Below are positions 22,945-33,028 of a stretch of 60,204 nt of DNA, piece after piece. The DNA lies in the NCBI GenBank assembly GCA_001788925.1, contig MFXS01000040.1, positions 5,511 through 65,714 of the forward strand. Direction: 5' to 3'. The DNA comes from Candidatus Peribacteria bacterium RIFCSPHIGHO2_01_FULL_55_13. GTDB lineage: Bacteria; Patescibacteriota; Gracilibacteria; Peribacterales; Peribacteraceae. The notes below the pieces were generated by a model. The model saw only the letters and a program-made list of their open reading frames with translations. It did no database searches and was not told the origin of the DNA. The translations under genes were made by a program, and so were the position numbers. Position 1 is the stretch's first letter; the number at the start of each line of letters is the position of its first letter.

Positions 22945-23066
22945 TAAAGCACCAAGCACCAATGACCAAACAATGAACAATTCAAAATGACCATTGGTTA
23001 TTGCCTGGTCATCGGTGCTTGGTCATTCCCATTGTCTGGTCATTGGTGCTTGGTTATTGGCTCAAC
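22945..23066. repeat. Near-repeat element with a 17-bp perfect hairpin between convergent genes
   Basis: CCAAGCACCAATGACCA (22952-22968) pairs perfectly with TGGTCATTGGTGCTTGG (23037-23053). Several degenerate ACCAAT/ATTGGT words lie between them. It probably acts as a terminator for both genes. Confidence 0.85.
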
Positions 23067-23068
23067 TT

Positions 23069-23917
23069 TCACCACTTGCCACCACCGCCCCCACCCCCAA
23101 ACGACCCTCCACTGAATCCTCCAAATCCTCCACCTCCCCCCTGTCCTCCCGGTCCTCCGAACCAGATACCACCGCGGCGTCCCTTCCGGGGCCCCATCTT
23201 GGAAACAATAAAATCAAACAATAAGCCGAGTCCTGCGAGCAGCGGAACACTCCACCACCAAACATACATTGCCCCAAGACCGATGCCGATGACCGCACCA
23301 ACGACTCCCCCGAGCCACCACGACTTGCTTCTGCCGAAAATCGCGACGAGGAAATCAAATCCGATGAAGACCAGGAAGAAGATGAACTGGCCGAAACCAA
23401 AATCACCACTCGATCCTGAGTTATAGCGCTCCGCGGTGTATTCCCCGCCGATGTGTTTCTGGAGCGCTTCGATTCCCGCGCGGATCCCTCCGTAGTAATC
23501 CCCTTCCCGAAACAGCGGCGCTATATCCGTCTCGACAATGCCGGCTGCAACGATATCGGGCACTGCTCCTTCAAGCCCGTACCCCGTGGCGATAAACATC
23601 CGACGGTCCTCGTAGCTAATGAGTATCAGGATGCCGTTATCGTTTTCCCCTGTTCCGATTTCCCACTTGCGCCCGACTTCGACGGCCACGTCCGCGATCT
23701 CTTCACCTTCGAGGCTCCGGACAACGAGGACGGCGATCTCGTTGCTCGTCTGTGATTGATACTCTTGAAGCATCTGCTCGAGACCCATGTCCTGCTGCGC
23801 ATCAAGAATCGGGATGGTATCGGTGATAAAGCCGTCATTCGGGGGGACTTCAAAGGCGAACGCGGCAACGGGCAGGAGCAACGCCAAACATCCCAAGCTG
23901 AGCGAACGAACTTTCAT
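23069..23917 (-). CDS. TPM-domain membrane protein (YgcG family)
   Basis: The 282-residue protein has a signal peptide, then a TPM domain (residues about 30-150, with VVRSLEGEEIADVAVEVGRKW and ATGYGLEGAVPD). Two hydrophobic helices follow and then a Gly-rich tail ending GGGGGGGKW. This is the standard YgcG architecture. It is usually encoded next to LemA, as here. The role of the pair is not settled; envelope function or photosystem-type assembly has been proposed for relatives. Confidence 0.9.
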   Translation of the reverse strand: MKVRSLSLGCLALLLPVAAFAFEVPPNDGFITDTIPILDAQQDMGLEQMLQEYQSQTSNEIAVLVVRSLEGEEIADVAVEVGRKWEIGTGENDNGILILISYEDRRMFIATGYGLEGAVPDIVAAGIVETDIAPLFREGDYYGGIRAGIEALQKHIGGEYTAERYNSGSSGDFGFGQFIFFLVFIGFDFLVAIFGRSKSWWLGGVVGAVIGIGLGAMYVWWWSVPLLAGLGLLFDFIVSKMGPRKGRRGGIWFGGPGGQGGGGGFGGFSGGSFGGGGGGGKW

Positions 23918-23926
23918 AGCTGCATA

Positions 23927-24487
23927 TTACTCGAAGTCCACCGTCGGCGCATTCTCTGCACCCTCGGTCGCTTCGAAGAACTCTTCAGCGTCAAAACCGA
24001 AAGCTCCGGCGAGCAGGTTGCCCGGGAAGCGCTTCACGCGGACGTTATAGGCGCGGACTTCTTCGTTGTAGTCGCGGCGTGCCGTGCCGATGCGGTTTTC
24101 CGTGCCTTCCAGCTGGGTCATCAGGTCGCGAAATGCTTGGGTCGCCTGGAGTTGCGGGTAATTTTCCACGGAAACGAGGAGCCGCGAGAGCGCGGATTCC
24201 ATCTGTCCCGCCGCGGCGATCTGATCGCTGCGTGTGGGAGCAGTCTGCCAGCGGCTGCGAGCTTCGGTGATAGCGGTGAAGGTCTCCTGCTCAAAGTCCG
24301 CGGCACCTTTCACGGTGTTCACAAGATTCGGAACGAGGTCGACCCTGCGCTGATACTGTGTCTCCACCTGCGCCCACGAGGCAACCACCGATTCCTGCGC
24401 GGTTACAAGTCCGTTGTAACCCGACCAGAGCCAGAGTCCGAAAACGGCAACGACGCCGAGGACAATCCAGAGTGTTTTGTTCTTCAT
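23927..24487 (-). CDS. lemA: LemA family protein
   Basis: The 186-residue protein has one N-terminal helix. The LemA coiled-coil core follows, with YNGLVTAQESVVASWAQVETQYQRR, LVPNLVNTVKG and a C-terminal AYNVRVKRFPGNL. The protein is membrane-anchored with a long helical exposed domain. It lies nine bases upstream of the TPM gene. The ATG at 24487 is preferred over 24508 because TATAGT lies six bases before it. Confidence 0.93.
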   Translation of the reverse strand: MKNKTLWIVLGVVAVFGLWLWSGYNGLVTAQESVVASWAQVETQYQRRVDLVPNLVNTVKGAADFEQETFTAITEARSRWQTAPTRSDQIAAAGQMESALSRLLVSVENYPQLQATQAFRDLMTQLEGTENRIGTARRDYNEEVRAYNVRVKRFPGNLLAGAFGFDAEEFFEATEGAENAPTVDFE

Positions 24488-24499
24488 GGGACAACTATA
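24488..24499 (-). promoter_or_regulatory. Leaderless-type -10 box for lemA
   Basis: On the minus strand TATAGT (24499-24494), six bases, then ATG at 24487. Confidence 0.55.
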
Positions 24500-24547
24500 G
24501 GAGTGCATTGCAGCGCGATCAAGAAAGATATGGTACGCTTTTCATTA

Positions 24548-24976
24548 ATGATCGATGCAACTGCTGAAGCAGTAGAAACTCGCACCGTAGAAAGAGCGGA
24601 TGATTGTATCATCACCGTGGAAGACGTACGAGCACGAGCCACTGAGGGTATCGACTTCCATTTACATCTTATCTATGAATTGATGGGGCGCGTTCAGGGG
24701 GGTTTGCAGCAAGGGAAACCGTTTTCTGCTGCCGATCTCGACGGTATTGACGAGCACCTGATCATCCTCGAAGGAAGCCATCAGGAACAGAAAAGACATA
24801 TGCCGAAGCCTCCCGAAAACGCATGGACTCTAGAGCAACGCGCGCGTCAGAGAGCTGCCGCACAATTTACCAACGTTCTTCGCACGCGATATCGAGGTTG
24901 CTATCAAGTAAAAATCGATGGGGTTTCTTCGCCCAGCTCCCCGCATACTCCACCCCCACGCGCGAAGTCTGCTTGA
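24548..24976 (+). CDS. Hypothetical protein, 142 aa
   Basis: The protein is acidic and mainly helical: MIDATAEAVETRTVERADDC, then a middle helix with FHLHLIYELMGRVQGG and a basic, Pro-rich C-terminus. No family is recognised. ATG at 24548 follows TACGCT by eight bases; an earlier in-frame ATG at 24530 is possible. It stands alone between lemA and tRNA-Pro. Confidence 0.5.
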   Translation: MIDATAEAVETRTVERADDCIITVEDVRARATEGIDFHLHLIYELMGRVQGGLQQGKPFSAADLDGIDEHLIILEGSHQEQKRHMPKPPENAWTLEQRARQRAAAQFTNVLRTRYRGCYQVKIDGVSSPSSPHTPPPRAKSA

Positions 24977-25026
24977 TGCGCAAAGGAACGTGGCTTGCCA
25001 TGAGGAGGCCCCGCAGGGCCGACGAA

Positions 25027-25103
25027 TGGTCGGGACGAGAGGACTTGAACCTCCGGCCTCACGGTCCCGAACCGTGCGCTCTAGCCAACTGAGCTACGTC
25101 CCG
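25027..25103 (-). tRNA. tRNA-Pro (anticodon CGG)
   Basis: On the minus strand the acceptor CGGGACG pairs with CGTCCCG, followed by A and an encoded CCA. The D arm is AGCTCAGTTGGCTAGAGC. The anticodon arm CACGG-TTCGGGA-CCGTG gives CGG, and the T arm GGAGGTTCAAGTCCTCT is normal. Confidence 0.97.
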
Positions 25104-25174
25104 ATCGGGGGGATGGTACTCATCTTTCAGCGGGATCGCCAGATAAGAACAATGGGAGATATGGAACGAGATTC

Positions 25175-25202
25175 TTGACACAGCGCCAAAGCGGATTACG
25201 AT
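25175..25202 (+). promoter_or_regulatory. Sigma70-type promoter
   Basis: TTGACA (25175-25180), a 16-base spacer and TACGAT (25197-25202). It points to the short transcript that ends at the terminator 25300-25323. Confidence 0.4.
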
Positions 25203-25208
25203 CGGCCC

Positions 25209-25323
25209 AGATGCGCACTCTGCGCTCCATGATCAGCATCATTATTATTCCGACGCCAGGCGCCCGGAGATGATCTGAACCATGAACTTTTCATCCCGTC
25301 CGCGCCAAGAAGGCGCGGTTTTT
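25209..25323 (+). ncRNA. Candidate small RNA or leader RNA of about 115 nt
   Basis: This segment lies between a good promoter and a rho-independent terminator and has no convincing frame. It ends only 21 bases before the ATG at 25344. It could therefore be an independent small RNA or an attenuated leader of that gene. No known RNA family is recognised. Confidence 0.35.
25300..25323 (+). terminator. Rho-independent terminator just upstream of a gene start
   Basis: CCGCGCC (25300-25306) pairs with GGCGCGG (25312-25318), followed by five T. Then comes GTATCTATTCCCC and the ATG at 25344. Confidence 0.75.
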
Positions 25324-25343
25324 GTATCTATTCCCCGCTCTCT

Positions 25344-25895
25344 ATGCGTATGCAAAGTGCACACCGCGGATCCCGAAATCAGGCTTCTATCCCTTCTCTG
25401 AACAAGCAAGAGTCCGATCCCCCCCATCTACGCTTTGGAAATGACAGCCAAGCGCATTACGGCGTCCCCGTCGGGGATCGAGAAGCATATGTGCTCCTCG
25501 GGTGCCCGAAGGAATTGCGTCCCGAAGACCATGAAGCATTCGCAAGCGCCTTAGAGCAGCTGCGGGGAAAATTGCAGAGAACAATAGAAATGCTTCCAGG
25601 GTACGAAGACCAGCCGCACGTTAAGCCCGATCTACGCGTGTATCAGCCCGGAACCTATGCGGACTATGGAAGCGGCAACATGCTTTCTCATGGCCCGGCA
25701 CCGAAGGACTACTATCAGTTATATTTTCATTACGGCTCGCACAGCGTGGAAATGCAATTCCCCAGTGATGTTCGCAATACGAGAACCACGCAAAGAGCCA
25801 TAAACCGATTACTGGAAGCTATGCAAGCCAAAGCCCAAGGAGTACTAAAGGGGAACTTCTCTATGACCGTCTCCTCTGCGGGAGAGGGCAAATGA
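25344..25895 (+). CDS. Hypothetical protein, 183 aa
   Basis: Soluble-looking protein with a disordered N-terminus. The middle part reads YVLLGCPKELRPEDHEAFAS and a Tyr/His-rich strand region reads DYYQLYFHYGSHSVEMQF; a C-terminal helix follows. No family is recognised. Its leader shares the T-tract plus TATTCCCC motif with the genes at 26699 and 31220. The region 25896-26145 after it is AT-rich and shows no gene. Confidence 0.6.
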   Translation: MRMQSAHRGSRNQASIPSLNKQESDPPHLRFGNDSQAHYGVPVGDREAYVLLGCPKELRPEDHEAFASALEQLRGKLQRTIEMLPGYEDQPHVKPDLRVYQPGTYADYGSGNMLSHGPAPKDYYQLYFHYGSHSVEMQFPSDVRNTRTTQRAINRLLEAMQAKAQGVLKGNFSMTVSSAGEGK

Positions 25896-26063
25896 GTATC
25901 TGCAGAATACTTTTAAATTTTCGCAACATCTCTTGATCAAATTATGTATTCAATAATCACCGTCCCTCGCAGGTAAAAAGTCGGGCATTTCATATAGAGG
26001 AGAAAATCCCTATACACCATAAATAGCTTCATAAAGGGCTAAACCTGTATTCGCTATGCCATA

Positions 26064-26091
26064 TTGAACACAAATTGTAGTCAAGTATTAC
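26064..26091 (+). promoter_or_regulatory. Possible promoter
   Basis: TTGAAC (26064-26069), a 16-base spacer and TATTAC (26086-26091) lie about 55 bases before the small gene at 26146. Confidence 0.3.
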
Positions 26092-26145
26092 TGGACACCA
26101 AAACGCCCATCCGTACACTGCCGCACTCCCTACGGGGAGTCTATT

Positions 26146-26262
26146 ATGAAGATAGTGGAGCACATGCTTCGCAGCGCTTCACTCCAGCCCGTGGCGACCC
26201 ACGTGCTGCTCATCACCTTCCTGACTGTTGTGATGGTGGTGACTCTCCCGGTCCATCCGTAA
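26146..26262 (+). CDS. 38-residue single-span membrane protein
   Basis: The ATG is preceded by GGGGAG with good Shine-Dalgarno spacing. The peptide has a charged N-terminus (MKIVEHMLRS), then one hydrophobic helix (HVLLITFLTVVMVVTL) and ends VHP. Directly upstream the sequence ACTCCC-TAC-GGGGAGT can hide the ribosome site in a hairpin. Downstream, 26263-26698 holds two short GC hairpins (CTCCGC-TGGA-GCGGAG and CTCCGCC-TC-GGCGGAG) but no further clear gene. Confidence 0.5.
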   Translation: MKIVEHMLRSASLQPVATHVLLITFLTVVMVVTLPVHP

Positions 26263-26650
26263 GGGAGACGAGTGCGGCTAACGGCAAAGACCTCCGCTGG
26301 AGCGGAGAAACCATCTCTCTTCCTTCCTCCGCCTCGGCGGAGACCCCAAAGGACAGCAGGGACTTTGAACGTTGCGTTTGGTATAGGACCTCTTAAACAG
26401 GCAAAAGGGGTGGTAGAGATAGTATCCAACAATGATTTTTTTAGGATGCAATGATCAGAAAAATTGCAGTATGAAGAGACATTTGCGGAATGCATCTGAT
26501 CTATAAAACGAAAATGGACATCGTCCCCCTGCTGTCGTAGTCTCTCCACGTGATCGGCGCCTACGTCCTTTCCTGCTCTCCCTCCTCTTCCTGCTCCTCC
26601 TGGAGCCAGCGGGTGGGATTGTGCTGATCCATTAGAGAATGAAAGCACTC

Positions 26651-26675
26651 CACCCGCAACGAAGCGGGTGTTTTT
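26651..26675 (+). terminator. Rho-independent terminator just upstream of a gene start
   Basis: CACCCGC (26651-26657) pairs with GCGGGTG (26664-26670), followed by five T. Then ATATGTATTCCCC leads to the ATG at 26699. The layout copies that at 25300. Confidence 0.75.
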
Positions 26676-26698
26676 ATATGTATTCCCCATCCACCACA

Positions 26699-27118
26699 AT
26701 GACTACTCCCTTTGAAATCATCGATCAGCGAACGATCGGCAACAATGTCTTCACTCTTCAGGGCATTGCGGGGGTCTACGAACAAGCTGGGAGTCCGCAA
26801 ACATTTTTCTACATTGAAGTTCTTCGCAATGAAACACGGATAGATGCTTCGAAAAACAGCATAAATACCTTGGGTGAAGGAGCAGCTGCAGCAATACGTA
26901 AAGGCATAGACGGGGGTAGAAGCAGACTCGAACGATGTATTGCACGCTCACGGCAAGACGTTTCATCCCAAGAGGTATCAGAATTCTCTGATCTGCCGAT
27001 GCTTGTTGGGCTAGCAAGACAAAGTGGCAGAGAGCGGGTTCGCACACTCATGGGCTTACCATCGCTTACGGCTGATCCTGAAGAAACTTCTGAACCTACC
27101 GCCGCTTCGTCGGCTTGA
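26699..27118 (+). CDS. Hypothetical protein, 139 aa
   Basis: An N-terminal beta part (MTTPFEIIDQRTIGNNVFTL, then TFFYIEVLRNETRI) is followed by helices and a Thr/Ala/Glu-rich tail. No family is recognised. ATG 26699 is chosen because it follows the shared TATTCCCC leader. The upstream open frame begins inside the terminator. Its last 23 bases overlap the end of the convergent lipoprotein gene. Confidence 0.6.
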   Translation: MTTPFEIIDQRTIGNNVFTLQGIAGVYEQAGSPQTFFYIEVLRNETRIDASKNSINTLGEGAAAAIRKGIDGGRSRLERCIARSRQDVSSQEVSEFSDLPMLVGLARQSGRERVRTLMGLPSLTADPEETSEPTAASSA

Positions 27119-27647
27119 GCGTTCCCGTCGCAATGACCGTCGTTGATGCCCCGGCGTTGCCATCATCCTGCTCGAGCGTGACCCACACCTCCGTATACGC
27201 CCGTTGATCCTCCGGGGATTCGTACCGCAGCCCGTGGCGCGCATCGCCCTGGCCGTTGATGAGCTGCCCCATGGAGATGCTGTGTCCCGTCTTGGGATTT
27301 TTGATCCACGCTTCGTAGTAGGTGCCGTCTTTCGCAGGCGCGACGTTGAACTGCATGGTGATGACCGTCGTGTCATCGGTAAAGACGTGCCCTGTCACCA
27401 CTCCATTAGCCGGAGTCCATTCATTCCCCGTCATCGCCCCATACGCAAACCATTCCTCTTTACCGTGCCCCGGAAGTTCCACTTTTCCGTTGATTGGCAT
27501 CGGCTGCTGCAGGACCTGTATGCCGATGTTCTGCTCGACGGTTATTCCCGTTCCGGTTTCCGTATCGGTCTCGGTAGGAGAATCCTTGCCGCAGGCGGGA
27601 AGGAGGGTGAGGGCAAGAAGAGCCAAGAATCGCAGGCGGGAAGTCAT
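27096..27647 (-). CDS. Lipoprotein with RskA-like C-terminal domain
   Basis: The 183-residue protein has a signal peptide with lipobox LLPAC and a Thr/Glu-rich linker (DSPTETDTETGTG). A beta domain with YYEAWIKNPKTGHSISMGQ and AYTEVWVTLEQDDG follows, ending in STTVIATGTL. The strand pattern resembles the outer domain of anti-sigma-K (RskA) proteins, but no transmembrane sigma-binding part is present. Role unknown. ATG 27647 is chosen for the signal peptide. Confidence 0.68.
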   Translation of the reverse strand: MTSRLRFLALLALTLLPACGKDSPTETDTETGTGITVEQNIGIQVLQQPMPINGKVELPGHGKEEWFAYGAMTGNEWTPANGVVTGHVFTDDTTVITMQFNVAPAKDGTYYEAWIKNPKTGHSISMGQLINGQGDARHGLRYESPEDQRAYTEVWVTLEQDDGNAGASTTVIATGTLKPTKRR

Positions 27648-27680
27648 AGAGATATGGAAAAGGGGTGGAAGTGTAGCAGA

Positions 27681-27718
27681 GCAATTGCTCATTGCTAACT
27701 TCTCACTGCTCATTTTTC
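27681..27718. repeat. GCAATTGCTCATTGCTAAC near-repeat
   Basis: It has the same word family as 2024-2131 and 11540-11576. It fills the gap between the O-antigen ligase and lipoprotein genes. Confidence 0.65.
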
Positions 27719-27726
27719 TTTATCCT

Positions 27727-29742
<2,016 letters not shown>

Positions 29743-29836
29743 TGAACACAGTATGCACGATCTTTACGCGGCCGACACCCGGCGATGGATATCGATCTTC
29801 ATTTCAGAGCGCTTTTCTGCTAGAATGTAAGGAAAT

Positions 29837-30259
29837 ATGCACACCTATTTCGACCACAAAACCGACACACACTGCGTCTTTGAACTCAAGATGCTCTTTC
29901 TTGGGCTCTGCGTCCTTCTTGGGATGCTGCTTGTGATCCGCTTTAGCTCCCCCAGTCGCCGCATGAACGCAGAAGGAATCTACTCCCCAGCGCCGATGTA
30001 CGGCGTGCAGCGCTACCCGCGCCCGATCACGGAATTCCTCCACAGCAGCGCTGCATCAGCGGGAGGCCGATCATCCTCGAAGTCTCTGAGCTCCGAAGCC
30101 CGAAGTTCCGTTCGCGCACGGTCCTCTTCCTCGCGTCAGACCGAAAACCGCGTTCAGCGCAGGTTCGAGCGTTCGCGCCAGGAAAGACGCGCCTCCGTAC
30201 AAACGCAATCTTCAGAGAGGAGGGACAACCGCTTCGCGCCGGGCTGGTTCTGGCGCTAG
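29837..30259 (+). CDS. Single-span membrane protein with Ser/Arg-rich tail, 140 aa
   Basis: A short N-terminus (MHTYFDHKTDTHCVFELK) is followed by one helix (MLFLGLCVLLGMLLVI). A low-complexity tail rich in Ser, Arg and Glu (about residues 70-130) ends APGWFWR. The basic tail could bind nucleic acid or wall polymer, but nothing proves this. TAGAAT lies ten bases before the ATG and AAGGAA five bases before it. Confidence 0.65.
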   Translation: MHTYFDHKTDTHCVFELKMLFLGLCVLLGMLLVIRFSSPSRRMNAEGIYSPAPMYGVQRYPRPITEFLHSSAASAGGRSSSKSLSSEARSSVRARSSSSRQTENRVQRRFERSRQERRASVQTQSSERRDNRFAPGWFWR

Positions 30260-30299
30260 AAAAGACGGGAAAGCATGAGCGCTGATAGGGAGCGGGTGA

Positions 30300-30461
30300 T
30301 TACAGAGATGCGCTATACAGATAGATCGCGCCTACGGAGAGAATCACGATGCTGAGTCCTAATAGAAGATACAATGTGGCAGCATCCTCTTGGGAATGCT
30401 CGATAGGACCGATGTTTGGAGGGGAGAAATGCCAGTGGGGAAGATGAAGTGTGAGTCGCAT
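30300..30461 (-). CDS. Small single-span membrane protein, 53-61 aa
   Basis: A His/Pro-rich N-terminus is followed by one hydrophobic helix near the C-terminus (LYLLLGLSIVILSVGAIYLY). The ATG at 30461 gives 53 residues; an in-frame GTG at 30485 gives 61. It lies downstream of the M23 lipoprotein gene on the same strand. Family unknown. Confidence 0.55.
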   Translation of the reverse strand: MRLTLHLPHWHFSPPNIGPIEHSQEDAATLYLLLGLSIVILSVGAIYLYSASL

Positions 30462-30502
30462 GATACTTATGGAGACGAAGTGCACTCCGGTTTCTTACCA
30501 AG

Positions 30503-31129
30503 TTATTGATCTTCGGGAACGCGGTAGGAAGCCACCGGTCTTCCGCGGGCGCCGCGGGAAAGGACGACGCGGGGGTCCATGAACTGTTCGAGCTCCATGG
30601 GTTCCTGGACGTAGCCGCGCAGGTCGGGCACCTCTCCTTTATGAATGCCGAGGTGGAGATGCTTGCGGTTCTCGCCGCTCCAGAAGCTACGGGCCGGCGC
30701 GAGTTTGCCGAGCTGCTCTCCCGCGGAGAGGATCGCCCCTTCCGGCGTGAGCCCTTCGCCGTCGAGGTGTCCGTAGATCACCGTGACCTGCTCGCCGTTG
30801 ATTTCACAGCGCTGCGTAAGCACGCCGCCGTAGCCTTCTGCGAATCCGCTGTAGAGCACGCTCCCTCCACAGATGGCGGAGATGGGGATCCCTTCGTTGA
30901 GCTCGGAAGCGAACACTTCGTAATCCATGCCGACGTGGTATCCCTCGAAGCGTTCGGGTGGAACGATGGGGTTACTATCAGCATCTGGAGTGACATGCAT
31001 GCCAAATGCGAGCGCCACCGGGCGGTTACGGCTTCCGGAAATCGGTGCGGGGGCGCGTTCAATAAGGCACCCGGAGAGAAAGACCGATAGGCCGAACATG
31101 AGAGCAAAGAAGCGGAGAGAGTACGACAT
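30503..31129 (-). CDS. M23-family peptidase lipoprotein
   Basis: The 208-residue product has a signal peptide with lipobox LSGC. The LytM/M23 zinc motifs are HVGMD (HxxxD) and HLHLGIH (HxH), with YGHLDGEGL between them. It should be a membrane-anchored endopeptidase acting on peptidoglycan cross-bridges. The open frame extends to 31528, but that part is antisense to tRNA-Leu, so the start is placed at the ATG before the signal peptide. Confidence 0.88.
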   Translation of the reverse strand: MSYSLRFFALMFGLSVFLSGCLIERAPAPISGSRNRPVALAFGMHVTPDADSNPIVPPERFEGYHVGMDYEVFASELNEGIPISAICGGSVLYSGFAEGYGGVLTQRCEINGEQVTVIYGHLDGEGLTPEGAILSAGEQLGKLAPARSFWSGENRKHLHLGIHKGEVPDLRGYVQEPMELEQFMDPRVVLSRGARGRPVASYRVPEDQ

Positions 31130-31219
31130 ATAGCTCAAAGACGGTCGAATCGTGGGATCCTTACGTCCCGTCATACGTGCCGTGCTGTTTCGTCTGTATG
31201 TGTATTCCCCCCCCGTCCC

Positions 31220-31402
31220 ATGGCAGACAACACCATCGTCCAACAGAGGAAAGAAGCTCAGGAACACCTCAGAGCAGTCGATGAGACCGCACGCCGACAA
31301 AGGGAAATCCTGCGCAGGCAGCTGACAGATCTGGATAAGCAGCTCGCCGACCTGCGCCGCATGCGCGACCAGGCGCAGAGCGATCTCTCGAAGCTGGGAT
31401 AA
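31220..31402 (+). CDS. Small coiled-coil protein, 60 aa
   Basis: Almost the whole chain is a heptad-patterned charged helix (EHLRAVDETARRQREILRRQ, then LTDLDKQLADLRRMRDQAQS). It should form a coiled coil; no family is recognised. The leader carries TGTATTCCCC as do the genes at 25344 and 26699. It lies between the M23 lipoprotein gene and tRNA-Leu. Confidence 0.65.
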   Translation: MADNTIVQQRKEAQEHLRAVDETARRQREILRRQLTDLDKQLADLRRMRDQAQSDLSKLG

Positions 31403-31447
31403 GAACGAGGCTTGCCATGAGCGAGTCCGTCTCAGCGACGAGTCGAA

Positions 31448-31534
31448 TGGTGCCGATGGAGAGACTCGAACTCTCACAGGATTGCTCCTACACGCTCCTG
31501 AAGCGTGCGCGTCTACCAATTCCGCCACATCGGC
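31448..31534 (-). tRNA. tRNA-Leu (anticodon CAG)
   Basis: On the minus strand GCCGATG pairs with CATCGGC, then A and an encoded CCA. The anticodon arm CACGC-TTCAGGA-GCGTG gives CAG. A long variable arm (TAGGAGCAATCCTGT region) and GAGTTCGAGTCTC in the T arm are present. TAGGAT lies about 15 bases upstream. Confidence 0.97.
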
Positions 31535-31589
31535 AAGATGTGTGGAGAAATCCTATCAGAGCGAGAACATTCGTACACGTGAGAAATCT

Positions 31590-31979
31590 CTACTTCTTCG
31601 CATCCTCCCACAACCCGATCACGTTACCCTCAGTGTCTTTCACATACGCGTAAAACCCCATCCCCATCATGTCCATCTTGGGCTTCACGACGTTGCCCCC
31701 CGCTTTTTCGATCTGCTTCACCCGCTCGTCGATCGATGCAACATTGATCGCGAACACCGGAGCCTTCACATCCTTGTTCCTCTTCATCATGCCTCCGTTG
31801 ATCGCGCCCGGCTTCAGCGGCTGCCGCGTCTTCTCATCGATCGGTGTCGTGTGCACGCCAATGTACGTGGACCCGTCCGGCATCGGCCAGTCCTGAAGAT
31901 TCCAGCCGAAAATACTATAAAACCCCCGGGCGCGGTCGAGGTCATCGACCGGGATTTCGAAGTGCACGATGCCGTCCAT
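31590..31979 (-). CDS. VOC/glyoxalase-family protein
   Basis: The 129-residue protein has two beta-alpha-beta-beta-beta halves: VHFEIPVDDLDRARGFYSIFGW and PVFAINVASIDERVKQIEKAGG, ending VKDTEGNVIGLWED. This is the vicinal-oxygen-chelate fold. Candidate metal ligands are H6 and the Glu near the C-terminus. Substrate is unknown. The upstream open part to 32048 lacks homology, so ATG 31979 is used. Confidence 0.85.
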   Translation of the reverse strand: MDGIVHFEIPVDDLDRARGFYSIFGWNLQDWPMPDGSTYIGVHTTPIDEKTRQPLKPGAINGGMMKRNKDVKAPVFAINVASIDERVKQIEKAGGNVVKPKMDMMGMGFYAYVKDTEGNVIGLWEDAKK

Positions 31980-32053
31980 AGAATTGAGGGGAAAGAGACC
32001 AAAATGTACCGCACAGGGGACGATAGGACACCGGAACAATGAGCGCAAATTCG

Positions 32054-32082
32054 TTGACAGTTAGCCAAAATTAAGCAGAATG
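32054..32082 (+). promoter_or_regulatory. Possible sigma70-type promoter with long leader
   Basis: TTGACA (32054-32059), about 17 bases, then AGAATG/CAGAAT near 32076-32082. The leader up to 32326 is about 240 bases. It contains the hairpin TCTGCGA-GCGT-TCGCAGA and several short upstream frames, but no clear gene. Confidence 0.4.
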
Positions 32083-32326
32083 CTTTGGTCAAGATTTCTG
32101 CTTTCAGGAATGAGAGTGGAGCTTGGCAATGTTCTTTCAGAGCATCGCGGTTAAGGTTCTTTCGGCTCGCCGATGGCTGTGTGTGCAGATGCTTTCTGCC
32201 TACTCTGCCGTTGGTTGAGACCGAGAGAAAAATTTTCCATGCATGGTTCTGCGAGCGTTCGCAGACCTCTCTTTGGCTTCGATTCAAGCCGCTCAGCTCC
32301 TGCGTTAAGGAGGAAAGGTTGTTTAT

Positions 32327-32992
32327 ATGTCCGAGAATCCTAGTGAAACCACTATTGTGGATCCTCCCAAGTACGTGTGGCAGAGGCATGTGCCCGATTG
32401 GGCAGCACACGTCAAACGTGTCTTAGAGTTCCGCGCTATTCATGGTGCGGACTGGGACAATGTCTGGGTGGCAGATGCTGGTTGTGGCAGTCTCGATGAC
32501 TTGCCACACTTCATGCATCCGACATTCACCATCGCCCGGCGGGACTCCTTTGTTGGTGGCAATCTTCTGGCGTCGTTGCACAACAACAACGCCGGCCACA
32601 CCAAGCTCTTGATTGTCCACAACCCTGGATGCGCTACGGCCATTCCTGCGGTGATGGACAACGAAGTCACCATCGAGAAGAGGAAGCAAATTGCTCCCGT
32701 ATTTGGTGCCTGCCAGAAAGGCTGTGCCACGGCGATTGACTTCGCGATTCACTTAGGAATCCTCCCTCGTGACTTCGCGACGCGCAAAAAGCTCGTGTGT
32801 GGCGTGGAAGTGTATGTCGATGCCACAGCGACCGTGTTGGAAAGGGTGTATGACAATAGCGTCGCCGCAGTTGCCCAAGCAATTGTCTTAGCGGTCACGG
32901 GAGGAACTTCTCCCGAAGCCGCCCTCGAAGGCAGTCAAGCGAAACACGTCTTCAGCGATGTCGTTTCGCAAAGCATCCCCAGGTTGGGCTAA
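32327..32992 (+). CDS. Hypothetical protein, 221 aa, with strong Shine-Dalgarno
   Basis: A perfect AAGGAGG lies just before the ATG, in contrast to most genes here. The protein is soluble and alpha/beta: HTKLLIVHNPGCATAIPAVM with a Cys, FGACQKGCATAIDFAIH with two Cys, and CGVEVYVDATATVLERVYD. The Cys/His spacing recalls metal or deaminase-like sites, but no family is recognised. A 10-bp terminator hairpin follows at 33029. Long leader and strong Shine-Dalgarno suggest a different expression mode or transfer. Confidence 0.65.
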   Translation: MSENPSETTIVDPPKYVWQRHVPDWAAHVKRVLEFRAIHGADWDNVWVADAGCGSLDDLPHFMHPTFTIARRDSFVGGNLLASLHNNNAGHTKLLIVHNPGCATAIPAVMDNEVTIEKRKQIAPVFGACQKGCATAIDFAIHLGILPRDFATRKKLVCGVEVYVDATATVLERVYDNSVAAVAQAIVLAVTGGTSPEAALEGSQAKHVFSDVVSQSIPRLG

Positions 32993-33028
32993 GGTCAACC
33001 ATCTTGCAATCCGCAGCTCTGAAAGAAG

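Noticed and set aside
23756-24547. 5' part of the long plus-strand frame that ends at 24976
   Set aside because: This part is antisense to the TPM and lemA genes; only the segment after 24530-24548 lies outside them.
31130-31528. N-terminal extension of the M23 peptidase frame
   Set aside because: The extension is the antisense translation of tRNA-Leu and its flank. The signal peptide starts at the ATG at 31129.
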